From: DATDFB01 sp036522835
GTDB taxonomy: Bacteria > Acidobacteriota > Thermoanaerobaculia > Gp7-AA8
DNA length: 64,000 bases
Direction: 5' to 3'
NCBI GenBank assembly: GCA_036522835.1
Contig: DATDFB010000228.1
Location: forward strand, 1 to 64,000
Positions 47,571-57,702 of the stretch are shown here, piece by piece. Every line of letters starts with the position of its first letter. The first letter of the stretch is position 1. The translations under genes and the position numbers were made by a program. Below the pieces are notes generated by a model that worked only from the letters and a program-made list of their open reading frames with translations, ran no database searches and had not been told where the DNA came from.

Positions 47571-49421
47571 TCACGCCACCGCCGTCTCGCGGTATTGGAT
47601 CTCGTAGAGCTTGCGATACAGCCCATTCGCCCGCATCAGCTCTTCGTGCGAGCCGCGCTCGCGGATCTCTCCGTGATGGAAGACGAGGATCGTGTCGGCG
47701 GAGCGGATCGTCGACAAGCGGTGCGCGATGACGATCGACGTCCGCCCCTCCATGAGCGTCTGGATGGCCTCCTGGATCAGCCGCTCCGTCTCCGTGTCGA
47801 TCGACGAGGTGGCCTCGTCGAGGATCAGCACGGGCGGATTGAAGGCGAGCGCGCGCGCGAACGAGAGGAGCTGCTTCTCGCCGACCGAGAACCCCGCCCC
47901 GCGCTCGCGCACCTCGGCCTTGTATCCCTCGGGGAGGCGCGAGATGAAGCGGTCCGCCTGCACGCGCTCCGCGGCCTTGCGCACGGCCTCGGCGCTGATG
48001 TCGGGGTCGCCCAGGGCGATGTTCTGCTCGACCGTGCCGGTGAAGAGAAAAAAGTCCTGCTGCACGATGGCGAAGAGCGCGCGCAGCGAGGCGAGCGAGT
48101 ACTCGCGGATGTCGACGCCGTTGATCAGGATCTCCCCGCGTTGCGGCTCGTAGAAGCGCAGCAGCAGCGCCGTCACCGTCGTCTTCCCCGCGCCGGTGTG
48201 GCCGACGATGGCCACGCGCTCGCCCCGCTCCACGCGGAAGGAGACGTTCTTCAGCACCCACTCCGGTTCGTTGTACGCGAAGCAGACGTTCTTGAACTCG
48301 ATGGACCGCAGCTCGCCAACCTCCCGCGTGCCGCTGTCGAGAATGCGCACCGGCGTGTCGAGCAATTTGAAGATCCGCTCGCTCGCCGCCATCGCCGCCT
48401 GCAGGATGTTGTACTTCTCGGAAAGATCGGAGATCGGCTCGTAGAACCGCTGCGAGTAGGTGAAGAAGGCGATGAGCGCGCCGATCGAGAGCGTGCCGCG
48501 GATGACCTGTCCGCCGCCGTACCAGACGATGAGCGCCACGCCGACGGTCTCGATCAGCTCGATGACCGGGTAGAAGACGGCGTAGTAGAAGATCGAGTCG
48601 ATGTTGGCGTCGCGGTGCCGCGCGTTCAGCGCGTCGAACTTCCCCCCCTCGGCGTCGGTGCGGTTGAAGAGCTGCACCGTGGCCATGCCGGAGATGTGCT
48701 CCTGCAGGAACGCATTGATCGCGGCGATGCGCGCGCGCACCTGCCGGTAGGTGATGCGCGCACCGCGGCGGAACCAGATCGAGACGAGGATGATCGCCGG
48801 CGTGATGGAGAAGAGCACCAGCGCCATCCGCCAGTTCATCCAGAACAGCACGCCGACGATGCCGGCCAGGACGAAGATGTCGCCGAAGATGGCCACGAAG
48901 CCGGCCGTGAACATCTCGTTGAGCGCGTCGACGTCCGTGGTCACGCGTGTCATCAACCGCCCGACCGGATTGCGGTCGAAGAACTGCACGTCGAGCTTCT
49001 GCAGGTGCGTGAAGATCTGCTTGCGGAGGTCGTACATGATGTACTGCCCCATCAGATTCATCATCACCATCTGCGTGTAGAGCACGCCGAAGCCGGCCAG
49101 CAGCGTGACGAGGTAGACGAGCGCCGCGGCGTTGATGCCGCGCATCGGATCGAAGACGAATCCGTGCGCGCGCAGCCACTCGCCGACCGTCGCGCTGACG
49201 CCGATGGTCGGCGCCCCCTGCACCGGCTTGACGAAGAGATCGACGGCAACGGCGATGATGGCCGGCCCCGCCACTTCGAGCACCGAGGAGAGGATGACCA
49301 GCGCGACGGAGACGCCGGCGCGGACGCGGTAGGGGTGTAGATACCGCAATAGACGCCGGGCAAGGTGCGGGTCGAACGCGCGCGCGGATTCGTCTTCGTG
49401 TTTTTCGATCGATTCGGACAT
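47571..49421 (-). CDS. ABC exporter half-transporter, subunit with the canonical catalytic Glu
   Basis: 616 residues. A type IV exporter membrane domain (six helices, residues about 30-330) is followed by an ATPase: Walker A GHTGAGKTT near 405, Q-loop IVQQDFFLF, signature FSVGEKQLLS (degenerate against LSGGQ), Walker B LILDEATSSIDT with catalytic Glu, and switch AHRLST. With the neighbouring gene it should form an asymmetric heterodimer of the TM287/288 or LmrCD kind, exporting lipids, drugs or peptides. Second gene of the pair, 88 nt downstream of its partner across a repeat element. Confidence 0.92.
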   Translation of the reverse strand: MSESIEKHEDESARAFDPHLARRLLRYLHPYRVRAGVSVALVILSSVLEVAGPAIIAVAVDLFVKPVQGAPTIGVSATVGEWLRAHGFVFDPMRGINAAALVYLVTLLAGFGVLYTQMVMMNLMGQYIMYDLRKQIFTHLQKLDVQFFDRNPVGRLMTRVTTDVDALNEMFTAGFVAIFGDIFVLAGIVGVLFWMNWRMALVLFSITPAIILVSIWFRRGARITYRQVRARIAAINAFLQEHISGMATVQLFNRTDAEGGKFDALNARHRDANIDSIFYYAVFYPVIELIETVGVALIVWYGGGQVIRGTLSIGALIAFFTYSQRFYEPISDLSEKYNILQAAMAASERIFKLLDTPVRILDSGTREVGELRSIEFKNVCFAYNEPEWVLKNVSFRVERGERVAIVGHTGAGKTTVTALLLRFYEPQRGEILINGVDIREYSLASLRALFAIVQQDFFLFTGTVEQNIALGDPDISAEAVRKAAERVQADRFISRLPEGYKAEVRERGAGFSVGEKQLLSFARALAFNPPVLILDEATSSIDTETERLIQEAIQTLMEGRTSIVIAHRLSTIRSADTILVFHHGEIRERGSHEELMRANGLYRKLYEIQYRETAVA

Positions 49422-49425
49422 GGTT

Positions 49426-49501
49426 TTAGGTTCTTAGGTTCTTAGGTTCTTAGGTTCTTACGTTGTTAGGAAGAACCTAAGAACCTAAGAACCCAAGAAC
49501 C
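49426..49501. repeat. TTCTTAGG tandem foldback element
   Basis: Left arm of about four tandem octamers TTCTTAGG (49426-49460), right arm of complementary AAGAACCT units (49471-49501). It lies between the two ABC-transporter genes, upstream of the second start codon. Confidence 0.92.
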
Positions 49502-49509
49502 AAGCCCCC

Positions 49510-51249
<1,740 letters not shown>

Positions 51250-51256
51250 GCGTCAG

Positions 51257-51335
51257 GAATGCAGAATGCCGAATGCAGAATGCAGAATTCTCGGCTCCCG
51301 GCGTTCTGCATTTTGCATTCTGCATTCTGCATTCA
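51257..51335. repeat. AATGCAG tandem-heptamer foldback element
   Basis: Left arm AATGCAG/AATGCCG heptamers (51257-51290), right arm GCATTTT/GCATTCT heptamers (51303-51334). It lies between the small gene at 51333 (whose stop codon it touches) and the ABC exporter start. Same family as 11101 and 17710. Confidence 0.92.
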
Positions 51336-51704
51336 TGCCTTCTCCCTCAGCGGCAGCCGTTTCATCTCTTGCAGCGCAATGCGCAAAACGCTCCCCAACG
51401 TGAAGCCTTGCGGAAAACAGTGCGGGATCCGCACGCCGGCGCCGGAGAGCTCCAGGAAGTCGAGCGGCGGCTTGCGCCGCGCCAGCACGTGCACGAGCTT
51501 GCGCGGCAGGTCCTCGCGGTCGTCGGCGTTGAGGTGCAGGGGCTGGAGGTAGTAGCCGAAGTGCATGGTGCGCAGCGACGGCGTGCCGCCGGCGAACTCC
51601 GGCAGGGTGACGCTGAGCGTCATCGCCCCGAAGATCCAGTTCTCCTGGGCGAACTCGCCGCGCCAGAAGTCCTCTTCATGCTCGGTGAGCTTTTCGAGGC
51701 GCAT
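51333..51704 (-). CDS. hypothetical protein, unknown
   Basis: 123 residues, no signal or membrane helix. Contains HEEDFWRGEFAQENWIFG, 'MHFGYYLQPLHLNADD' and 'FCCP'-free hydrophobic strands; the C-terminus is 'IALQEMKRLPLREKA'. I see no known family. It follows the secreted protein gene by 5 nt on the same strand, so it is co-transcribed. The stop codon lies at the edge of a repeat element. Confidence 0.6.
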   Translation of the reverse strand: MRLEKLTEHEEDFWRGEFAQENWIFGAMTLSVTLPEFAGGTPSLRTMHFGYYLQPLHLNADDREDLPRKLVHVLARRKPPLDFLELSGAGVRIPHCFPQGFTLGSVLRIALQEMKRLPLREKA

Positions 51705-51709
51705 CGCGG

Positions 51710-52414
51710 TTACGGAAGCTCCTCGAGGAGCGCGCGAGTCTTCCCCGCGCCATCGCGGAGCTCGATCGTGTAGCAGCTCTCCTCGGTGTGGAACGGCGTT
51801 CCGGGTTGGAGGGTCTTGCCGTGCGCCTCGTCATCGGTCGAGGCGCCGTGGATGCCGAGGACGTCGACGTACCGCCGTCCGTCATCGACGAACCGTTTGC
51901 CGTTCCAATGCGCGAGAAACGCGTCCGTCTCGACGCCGCATTCGTTTTGTCCGAGGTAACCGGCGGAGAGGATCTCCGGAACACCGTCGCCGTCGAGATC
52001 GATGGCCTCGCCGAAATCGTCGGCGATCTTCACCAGACGATCACCGGCGATGTGCTCGACGATGGCCGACTCGCCGTGGCGTACGCTCAAGGTGACGACA
52101 ATATCCTGCGGATGGATGATGGGCATGACTTCCACGTCGCCGGAGCCGGAGCCTAGCGTCTGCTCGTCGAGCACGCGCGGCCTGCCGCCTCGGGAGTCGG
52201 GAAAGCGAAACAGCATCAGCTTTCCTTCGCCGGAGTTGCCGATCGCGGCCACGACGCGGCGCGGGTGTCCGCTCTTGTAGCGGTCGAGCACCGCGGCGTG
52301 AACGCGATACAAGCGCTCCGGGTCGGGATCGCGGAACGGCTCGAGCCGTTTTGCGACGTCGTCGGCGAACGCGTTTGTGGCCAGCGCAAGCGCCAGAAAG
52401 AGCAGCCGTGTCAT
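51710..52414 (-). CDS. secreted protein, unknown, with one Asp-rich loop
   Basis: 234 residues. Signal peptide MTRLLFLALALATNAFA. The middle contains an Asp-rich loop (IDLDGDGVPEIL) like FG-GAP or EF-hand-type calcium sites, flanked by strands (IVVTLSVRHGESAIVEHI); one pair of cysteines (NECGVETD, ESCYTIEL). A beta-propeller fragment is possible. No family is firmly recognised. ATG 52414 overlaps the upstream small gene's stop as ATGA. Confidence 0.7.
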   Translation of the reverse strand: MTRLLFLALALATNAFADDVAKRLEPFRDPDPERLYRVHAAVLDRYKSGHPRRVVAAIGNSGEGKLMLFRFPDSRGGRPRVLDEQTLGSGSGDVEVMPIIHPQDIVVTLSVRHGESAIVEHIAGDRLVKIADDFGEAIDLDGDGVPEILSAGYLGQNECGVETDAFLAHWNGKRFVDDGRRYVDVLGIHGASTDDEAHGKTLQPGTPFHTEESCYTIELRDGAGKTRALLEELP

Positions 52415-52671
52415 GGATTCAGTTTACGCAGCCCGGCCACGATCTCGTCGAGCTTGCCGCGATGGAACTCGTCGATGAAGCGCTGCAGCTCCCCTTCCGG
52501 CGTAGCGGCGACGTCCGCGGTGTAGACCTTCTTCAGCGCGCCGGCGAGGTAGACCTTCGTCTCCACGCGCCACGCCGGGCGGGTGAAGAACTCCGTCTGT
52601 ACGGTGAGCTTTTTCGCCCCGACGTCGATGGCGTCGAGACGGCCCATGGGTGGGGTGGCGGGATCGGGCAT
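52411..52671 (-). CDS. small conserved-looking protein, unknown
   Basis: 86 residues, cytoplasmic. MPDPATPPMGRLDAIDVGAK, then KLTVQTEFFTRPAWRVETKVY, ending in an acidic-basic helix (DEFHRGKLDEIVAGLRKLNP). ATG 52671 is chosen because TAGACT lies 8 nt upstream; a longer start at 52785 would run through a repeat element. Coupled by ATGA to the secreted-protein gene downstream. Role unknown. Confidence 0.6.
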   Translation of the reverse strand: MPDPATPPMGRLDAIDVGAKKLTVQTEFFTRPAWRVETKVYLAGALKKVYTADVAATPEGELQRFIDEFHRGKLDEIVAGLRKLNP

Positions 52672-52679
52672 TGGTCGGT

Positions 52680-52685
52680 AGTCTA
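52680..52685 (-). promoter_or_regulatory. -10 box for the 52411-52671 gene, leaderless geometry
   Basis: TAGACT with 8 nt to the ATG; no Shine-Dalgarno sequence in the gap. Confidence 0.35.
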
Positions 52686-52696
52686 CCCGTTGTCCC

Positions 52697-52736
52697 GTGT
52701 CATTCCGAGCCGCGCAGACGGCGAGGAATCCCCCGC
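52697..52736. repeat. TCATTCCGAG-type repeat, single arm
   Basis: GTGTCATTCCGAGCCGCGCA followed by GACGGCGAGGAATCCCCCGC. Nearly identical to the left arm at 10411; the complementary arm is missing or strongly decayed. Confidence 0.7.
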
Positions 52737-52785
52737 ACGCAGCGTCGCCCGGCGGCAAGTCGGAGACCTTTGCACCACAACGCAC

Positions 52786-53196
52786 CTAAATGACAAACGT
52801 TGTGCTTCCCTGCCCCTGCTCTCCCAAAACCGACACGCTGTATTCGCCGGCTGCAAGCGGCGCCGCGGCACATTCGTCGCGATAGCCTGCCGGCAGTGCT
52901 CCGTATGTCACCGCAGCGAGCGCAGGCTTCCGCGGCCCACGCTCCGCCAGTTCCCGGTCGGCTCGTTCCTGCATGCCGTTGAGTATCGCGAGGATTTCAG
53001 GCGGCGCTTCATCGATCGGCCAAGATTGAAACATTCCGCCCGACGTTTCCACGTCCTGGAACTCCTCGGCGATGAACTGCCAGAACGTCTCGCCTGCCGC
53101 GTTCCCGACGAACATCGTCATGATCGACAGCGGCGGAGAGAACCGAAAGACGATCGTGTCCGCCACCTCGACCGACACGTCAACCGGCCGAAACAC
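52786..53196 (-). CDS. hypothetical protein downstream of the sigma factor
   Basis: 136 residues from GTG 53196. No signal peptide. Contains VEVADTIVFRFSPPLSIMTMF, a helical middle (ETFWQFIAEEFQDVE, EILAILNGMQERADRELAERG) and a C-terminal strand (EYSVSVLGEQGQGSTTFVI). Begins 1 nt after the sigma-factor stop, so it is almost certainly co-transcribed with it. An anti-sigma or co-regulator role is possible but unsupported by sequence. Confidence 0.6.
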   Translation of the reverse strand: MFRPVDVSVEVADTIVFRFSPPLSIMTMFVGNAAGETFWQFIAEEFQDVETSGGMFQSWPIDEAPPEILAILNGMQERADRELAERGPRKPALAAVTYGALPAGYRDECAAAPLAAGEYSVSVLGEQGQGSTTFVI

Positions 53197-53197
53197 G

Positions 53198-54370
53198 CTA
53201 CCGGTCCCTTCGCACGCTCCGCCGGCACTTCGCCTCGGCCCGCGACTCGATCTGCCGCACCCTCTCGCGCGACAACCCCAAGATCTCCCCGATGTCGCGC
53301 AGCGTCAGCTCGTCGTCCTGCAGCACGCCGTACCGCAGCTTGAGAATCGTCTTCTCCTCGAGCGTCAGCGAGTCCACCGTCTTCTGCACCAGACCTTGCT
53401 GCTTCAACGACTCCAGGAGCGGCACGCGCGTCGTGTCGATGTTCGGGGACATGTCGGCCGGCAGGTCGCCGAGCTCGTACCAGTAGCGCCACCACGCCTT
53501 CGGATTCGGATTCGTGTAGAGCAAGAGCTGCGCGAGCTCGCTCTCGGTGATCGCCAGCGCCTCGCACACCTTCTGCCGCGCCAGCGACACCACCGCGGCC
53601 ACGGCCTCCGGCTCGCGGTTGAGAAACGCCGCCAGCTCCCGGATGCTCTTCGGCATGTTGTCGGTGATGCCGTGGCGGAGCATCAGCACCAGGCGCTCCT
53701 TCGGCGAGAGCTCGGAGATGTGCGCGAGCAGCTCCTCGCGGCGCGACTGCTCCTGCATCTCGTCCTCGGCCGACGGGATCGTCGTCTGCTCGATCACGTC
53801 GGCCAGCTCCGTGTGCGACTCGTCGTCGAGCTCCGCGTTGAGCGAGAAGTTGTCGCTGTTCGCCTGCATCAGCGTCTGCACTTCCTTGAGCGACACCCCC
53901 AGCTCGTCCGCGAGCTCCTGCGGCGTCGGGATGTGGCTTCCCTCCGTGATCGCCGCGCCGATGGCCTTCTCCAGCCGGTACATCAGATTGGCGCGCTTCG
54001 GCGGCAGGCGGAAGGCGCCCCCCTGCTCCGAGAGCGCATGCAGGATGGCCTGGCGGATCCACCACACCGCGTAGGTGATGAACTTCACGTTCTTGTCGGG
54101 GTCGTATTTCTTCGCGGCGTGGATCAGGCCGATGTTCCCCTCGTTGATCAGATCGAGGAAGAGCACGTGCGCGTTGCGATAGCGCTTCGCGTACGACACC
54201 ACGAAGCGCAGATTCGCCTTGACGAGCTCCTCGAGCGCGCTCTTGTCGTTCTGCTGCACGCGGTAGCCGAGCTCGCGCTCGCGCTCCGGCGTGAGCCGGG
54301 GAATCTGCGCAATTTCGTGGAGATACTGGTTGAGCAGATCGTAGTCTTCGCGTTCGTCGTACCGGGCCAT
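53198..54370 (-). CDS. sigma-70 family factor with two region-4-like modules
   Basis: 390 residues, group-2-like. Region 1.2 at about 9-40 (DLLNQYLHEIAQIPRLTPER), region 2 at 46-115 with LVKANLRFVVSYAKRYRN, LDLINEGNIGLIHAAKKYD and FITYAVWWIRQAI, and region 3 at about 124-200. A region-4-like module follows at 205-273 (ELSPKERLVLMLRHG, SIRELAAFLNREPEAVAAVV) whose recognition helix lacks the usual RERIRQIE. After a linker comes the canonical region 4 at about 330-386 (LTLEEKTILKLRYGVL, DIGEILGLSRERVRQIE). ATG 54370. A TAGAAT box lies 12 nt upstream. No rpoD-specific region 1.1, so it is probably a stress or stationary-phase type sigma factor. Confidence 0.88.
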   Translation of the reverse strand: MARYDEREDYDLLNQYLHEIAQIPRLTPERERELGYRVQQNDKSALEELVKANLRFVVSYAKRYRNAHVLFLDLINEGNIGLIHAAKKYDPDKNVKFITYAVWWIRQAILHALSEQGGAFRLPPKRANLMYRLEKAIGAAITEGSHIPTPQELADELGVSLKEVQTLMQANSDNFSLNAELDDESHTELADVIEQTTIPSAEDEMQEQSRREELLAHISELSPKERLVLMLRHGITDNMPKSIRELAAFLNREPEAVAAVVSLARQKVCEALAITESELAQLLLYTNPNPKAWWRYWYELGDLPADMSPNIDTTRVPLLESLKQQGLVQKTVDSLTLEEKTILKLRYGVLQDDELTLRDIGEILGLSRERVRQIESRAEAKCRRSVRRDR

Positions 54371-54397
54371 TGGAGAGGCCCAATTCTACGACGAACG

Positions 54398-54844
54398 TTA
54401 CGACTTCGGCGGCGCCGCTCCTCCTCCCTCGGCGGGCGGCGGAGGCGGTGGCGGCGGCTCGGGATGCCCGAGGTGACAGGTGATGCAAGCGACCTTTTGC
54501 GCTTTCGCGTCGAGGCGCGACAGGTAGTCGTTGTTGATGGCGCGGGTCATGCGAATCATCGTGCGCGCGACGCCCTTCTCCTTCTTCGCGTCCGAGGCGA
54601 AGTCGAAGCGCTCCTTCGCGCCGGGCGGGTTCGCCACGTGACAGTGATCGCAGCGCGTGCCGAGGGCGCGGGCGAAGCCGCGCATCGTCGCCACCAGCTC
54701 GTCGTGGCTGATGTTCGACGGCAGCACCTGCAGGTTCTTGAATTCGCTGGCGTCGGCGCGGACCTGCTGCTGCTTCTGCGCTTGCATCGCGGCGCAGGCG
54801 GCGAGGAGAAGAGCGGCGGTGACGGCGAGAGCTCTGATTCGCAT
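54398..54844 (-). CDS. secreted di-heme c-type cytochrome, reaction-centre-cytochrome-like
   Basis: 148 residues. Lipoprotein-like signal MRIRALAVTAALLLAACA, then NLQVLPSNISHDELVATMRG and two heme-binding CxxCH motifs (RCDHCHVA near residue 65 and CITCHLGH near 119). A Pro-rich tail follows. The arrangement resembles the CytoC_RC-type cytochromes common in Acidobacteriota, which carry electrons in the periplasm. A weak TAGCTT lies 9 nt before the ATG. Single gene. Confidence 0.85.
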   Translation of the reverse strand: MRIRALAVTAALLLAACAAMQAQKQQQVRADASEFKNLQVLPSNISHDELVATMRGFARALGTRCDHCHVANPPGAKERFDFASDAKKEKGVARTMIRMTRAINNDYLSRLDAKAQKVACITCHLGHPEPPPPPPPPAEGGGAAPPKS

Positions 54845-54899
54845 AGGTTGCGCAAGCTAGCAGTTTGTGAAGCTGAGGACAACGGGAGTTACAGCCTTG

Positions 54900-56702
54900 T
54901 TACCAGCCGATGCCGTAGTCCTCGCCGTGGTTGCTCGAGCCGCCCCAGAACGTCCCGTGCGCGCGGTCGATCATGATGGCGTTGATCGGCCCCGACGTGC
55001 GCTCCTCGAAAATCTCCGTGTACCCCATCTTGCGCAGCTCGCCGCGCACCCACGGCGGCGTGACCGTGTTGAGCAGGATCTTGCCCGGCACGATCTCGTG
55101 ATTCCCGAACGAGCTCCGCATCTGATAGGTGTTGAAGTTCGCCGCCTCCGTCGCCTCCTGCGGCGTCATCCCGAACTCCACGACGTCGAGAAAGAACTGC
55201 AGGAGGTTCTGATCCTGGCTGTCGCCGCCCTGCACGGAGAAGACGAGGTACGGCGCGCCGTCCTTGAAGGCGAGCGTCGGAGTGAGCGTCACGCGTGGAT
55301 GTTTCCCCGGCTCGACGACGTTGAACGGCCCCTCGGACGCATCGGTGACGAACGATTGCATCCGCTGGCTCAGGCCGACGCCGGTGTGTCCCGCGATGAC
55401 GGCAGGCACCCATCCGCCGCTCGGCGTGACCGACACCGCCCATCCCTCGGCGTCGGCCGCTTCGACCGAGGTCGTGCCGGCGTAGAACGACGGCGCGACG
55501 CTCGCGGAGGCCGCCTTCGTCCACGACTTCAACAGAGCCGTGAACGGATTCGTCTCCCCCTGGAACGGATACGGATCGCCCGGCGCGATGTCGGGGTCGT
55601 TGCGGTCGGCGCGGATCAGCTTCGCGCGCTCCTTCGCGTACTCTTTCGACAGCAGTCCGCGCACCGGCTTGGCCGGCGGGGTGTAGATGTCGCCGTAGTA
55701 GAAGTCGCGGTCGGCGTACGCGAGGCTCAAGGCCTGGTAGAGCGTGTGGATGTAGCGCGCGCTGTTGTAGCCCATCGACTCGAGATCGAAGTTCTCGAGG
55801 ATGTTCAGCGCCTGCAGCATCGACGGCCCCTGCGTCCAGACGTTGAGCTTGTAGACGTCGATGCCGCGGTAGGTGGTCTTGACCGGCTCTTCGATGTGGA
55901 CCTGCCACTTGGCCAGATCGTCGAGGGTGAAGAGGCCGCCCTGCTCCTGCACGCCGCGGACGATCTCGCGGGCGATGTCGCCTTTGTAGAAGCGGTCGTA
56001 CGCGGCGTAGATCGCCTCCTTGCGCGACTTGCCGGCCGCGAGCGCGGCCTGCTCGGCGTCAACGAGCTTGCGCAGCGTGGCTGCGAGCTCGGGTTGTTTG
56101 AAGATCTCCCCCGCCACGGGGGGCTTGCCGCCGTGCGGCAGCAGGACGGCTTTCGAATACGGCCATTCGTTGATGTGCGCTTTGTTTCTGTTGATGGTGT
56201 TGATGAGCTCCTGCTCGATCGGATAGCCGTCGGCCAACGCGATGGCCGGCGCGAGGATCTCTTTGAGGGAAAGCTTGCCGTACTCCGCTTCCATGACCAG
56301 GATGCCGCCCGGCGTGCCGGGGGTGACGGCAGCGAGCGGCCCGTACTCCGGCGGATACTTCATCCCTTTGCTCTTGAAAAAGGCGGCGGTCGCGCCGGTG
56401 GGAGCGACGCCCAAGGCGTTGATGCCGGTGACCTTCTTGGTGTGCGGATCGTAGATGAGCGCCTGCGTCTCGCCGCCCCACGACAGCGTGTCCCACATCG
56501 TGCAGGTGGCGGCGATCATCGCCGCCGCGGCGTCGACGGCGTTGCCGCCGCGCTCGAAGATCATCGCCCCCGCGGTGGCGGCGAGCGGCTTGCCGGTGAT
56601 AGCCATCCAATGCGCGCCGTGCAGCGGCGGCTTCTGGGTCTTTTGCGCGAACGCGGCGGAGGCGAGGAGCACGAGAACGGCGGTGAGGAGTGTCGATTTC
56701 AT
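54900..56702 (-). CDS. ggt: gamma-glutamyltransferase family protein
   Basis: 600 residues. Signal peptide MKSTLLTAVLVLLASAAFAQ; the Ntn-hydrolase fold is evident: ATAGAMIFERGGNAVDAAAAM, AVTPGTPGGILVMEAEYG, LAYADRDFYYGD, QGGDSQDQNLLQFFLD and DRAHGTFWGGSSNHG. The protein should self-cleave before the nucleophile Thr near 409-410 (GTTSVEAADAEGWAVSVT). The segment normally reads TTHxSVVD; here His is replaced and only the TT..D spacing is kept, so substrate range or activity may differ. A periplasmic glutathione or gamma-glutamyl peptide hydrolase is the best guess. Confidence 0.88.
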   Translation of the reverse strand: MKSTLLTAVLVLLASAAFAQKTQKPPLHGAHWMAITGKPLAATAGAMIFERGGNAVDAAAAMIAATCTMWDTLSWGGETQALIYDPHTKKVTGINALGVAPTGATAAFFKSKGMKYPPEYGPLAAVTPGTPGGILVMEAEYGKLSLKEILAPAIALADGYPIEQELINTINRNKAHINEWPYSKAVLLPHGGKPPVAGEIFKQPELAATLRKLVDAEQAALAAGKSRKEAIYAAYDRFYKGDIAREIVRGVQEQGGLFTLDDLAKWQVHIEEPVKTTYRGIDVYKLNVWTQGPSMLQALNILENFDLESMGYNSARYIHTLYQALSLAYADRDFYYGDIYTPPAKPVRGLLSKEYAKERAKLIRADRNDPDIAPGDPYPFQGETNPFTALLKSWTKAASASVAPSFYAGTTSVEAADAEGWAVSVTPSGGWVPAVIAGHTGVGLSQRMQSFVTDASEGPFNVVEPGKHPRVTLTPTLAFKDGAPYLVFSVQGGDSQDQNLLQFFLDVVEFGMTPQEATEAANFNTYQMRSSFGNHEIVPGKILLNTVTPPWVRGELRKMGYTEIFEERTSGPINAIMIDRAHGTFWGGSSNHGEDYGIGW

Positions 56703-56779
56703 GCGAAGTTACCACTCCGTCCTTTCCAGGATATTCGCGCGGCGCGCCAGCCGCTCGGCAGTCGTTTTCATGGCGGCGG

Positions 56780-56785
56780 TATCCT
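56780..56785 (+). promoter_or_regulatory. -10 box for the 56792 gene, leaderless geometry
   Basis: TATCCT followed after 6 nt (ACTTCC) by ATG 56792. Confidence 0.4.
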
Positions 56786-56791
56786 ACTTCC

Positions 56792-57274
56792 ATGCGCGAC
56801 CTTCTTGCCGCCCTCGACCGCACCATCGCGCGCCTCTCCGCCGGCACCGCCTATTCGTGGGGCCACATGGGGATGTGCAACTGCGGCCATCTCGCGCAGT
56901 CGATCACCGGCCTCACTCAGGCCGAGATTCACGCCTCAGCGCTCGAGCGCGAGGGCGACTGGGAAGCGCAGGCCAACCGTTACTGCCCGACGAGCGGCCT
57001 GCTGATCGACGCCGTCCTCGCCGCCATGTTCGCCCTCGGGCTCACGCGCGACGACATCCGCCACCTCGAGAAGCTCTCCGACCCCGACGTTCTCCGCCGC
57101 GCGGGCCGTACTTACCTCCGGCGGAACCAGCGCGACGATGTGCTCGTCTACCTGAAAGCATGGCGGGAGGCTCTCGATGAAGCGAACGTTCGTAGCGATC
57201 GCGGCGCTCTTAATCGCGGTGACGGCCCAGGCCGATCCGCAGACGATCTATCGCCTGCGAGCACTGCTCGATGA
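56792..57274 (+). CDS. hypothetical protein with Cys/His motifs
   Basis: 160 residues, cytoplasmic. Contains CNCGHLAQSITGLTQAEIHA, YCPTSG and a helical second half (AAMFALGLTRDDIRHLEKLSD). The two cysteine/histidine clusters could bind a metal. I do not recognise a family. ATG 56792 is chosen for the -10 box 6 nt upstream; a longer frame begins inside ggt's upstream region. Its last 98 nt overlap the next gene in another frame, so its C-terminus may be shorter in reality or truly overlapping. Confidence 0.65.
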   Translation: MRDLLAALDRTIARLSAGTAYSWGHMGMCNCGHLAQSITGLTQAEIHASALEREGDWEAQANRYCPTSGLLIDAVLAAMFALGLTRDDIRHLEKLSDPDVLRRAGRTYLRRNQRDDVLVYLKAWREALDEANVRSDRGALNRGDGPGRSADDLSPASTAR

Positions 57275-57698
57275 CCTCGGACGTTTCTCGACGGACTTGA
57301 CGAAGGAGGCCAACCGCGACGCGGAGATTCTGCGCCGCCTCACCGACGCGGCGCGCGCGCTCGACGACTGGCAGAAGAACAACGGCGTATCGAAGGCGAT
57401 GGACAACATCGGCAAGGCCTCGCAGCTCGCCGCGCAGTCGCCGCAAAATCCGAAAGTCGCGCGCATCGTGCAGATCGCGCAGGAGATCGTCGCTCCGGCG
57501 AAAGAGAGCACGATGAACATCGATCAGATGAAGCTCCGCGGCGAGCTGCGCGCACGCTGCATCGAGCCGATGCGGCAGGTCGTCTCCGAGGACATCGGGG
57601 GTCTGGCGAGAGTGACGAGCCAGCTCACCGACGTCACCAACGTGATCGCCAAGGCCATGGCCTCGGCGAGCGCGGCGGCGTTGGGGCAGACGGAGTAG
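57177..57698 (+). CDS. secreted helical protein, unknown
   Basis: 173 residues. Signal peptide MKRTFVAIAALLIAVTAQA, then almost entirely helical with heptad-like segments (RLRALLDDLGRFSTDLTKEA, ILRRLTDAARALDDWQKN, VARIVQIAQEIVAPAKEST). A single free cysteine (ARCIEPM). It overlaps the previous gene by 98 nt and ends 4 nt before the stop codon of the convergent beta-helix gene. Function unknown; a periplasmic coiled-coil or scaffold role is possible. Confidence 0.68.
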   Translation: MKRTFVAIAALLIAVTAQADPQTIYRLRALLDDLGRFSTDLTKEANRDAEILRRLTDAARALDDWQKNNGVSKAMDNIGKASQLAAQSPQNPKVARIVQIAQEIVAPAKESTMNIDQMKLRGELRARCIEPMRQVVSEDIGGLARVTSQLTDVTNVIAKAMASASAAALGQTE

Positions 57699-57702
57699 CC
57701 GC

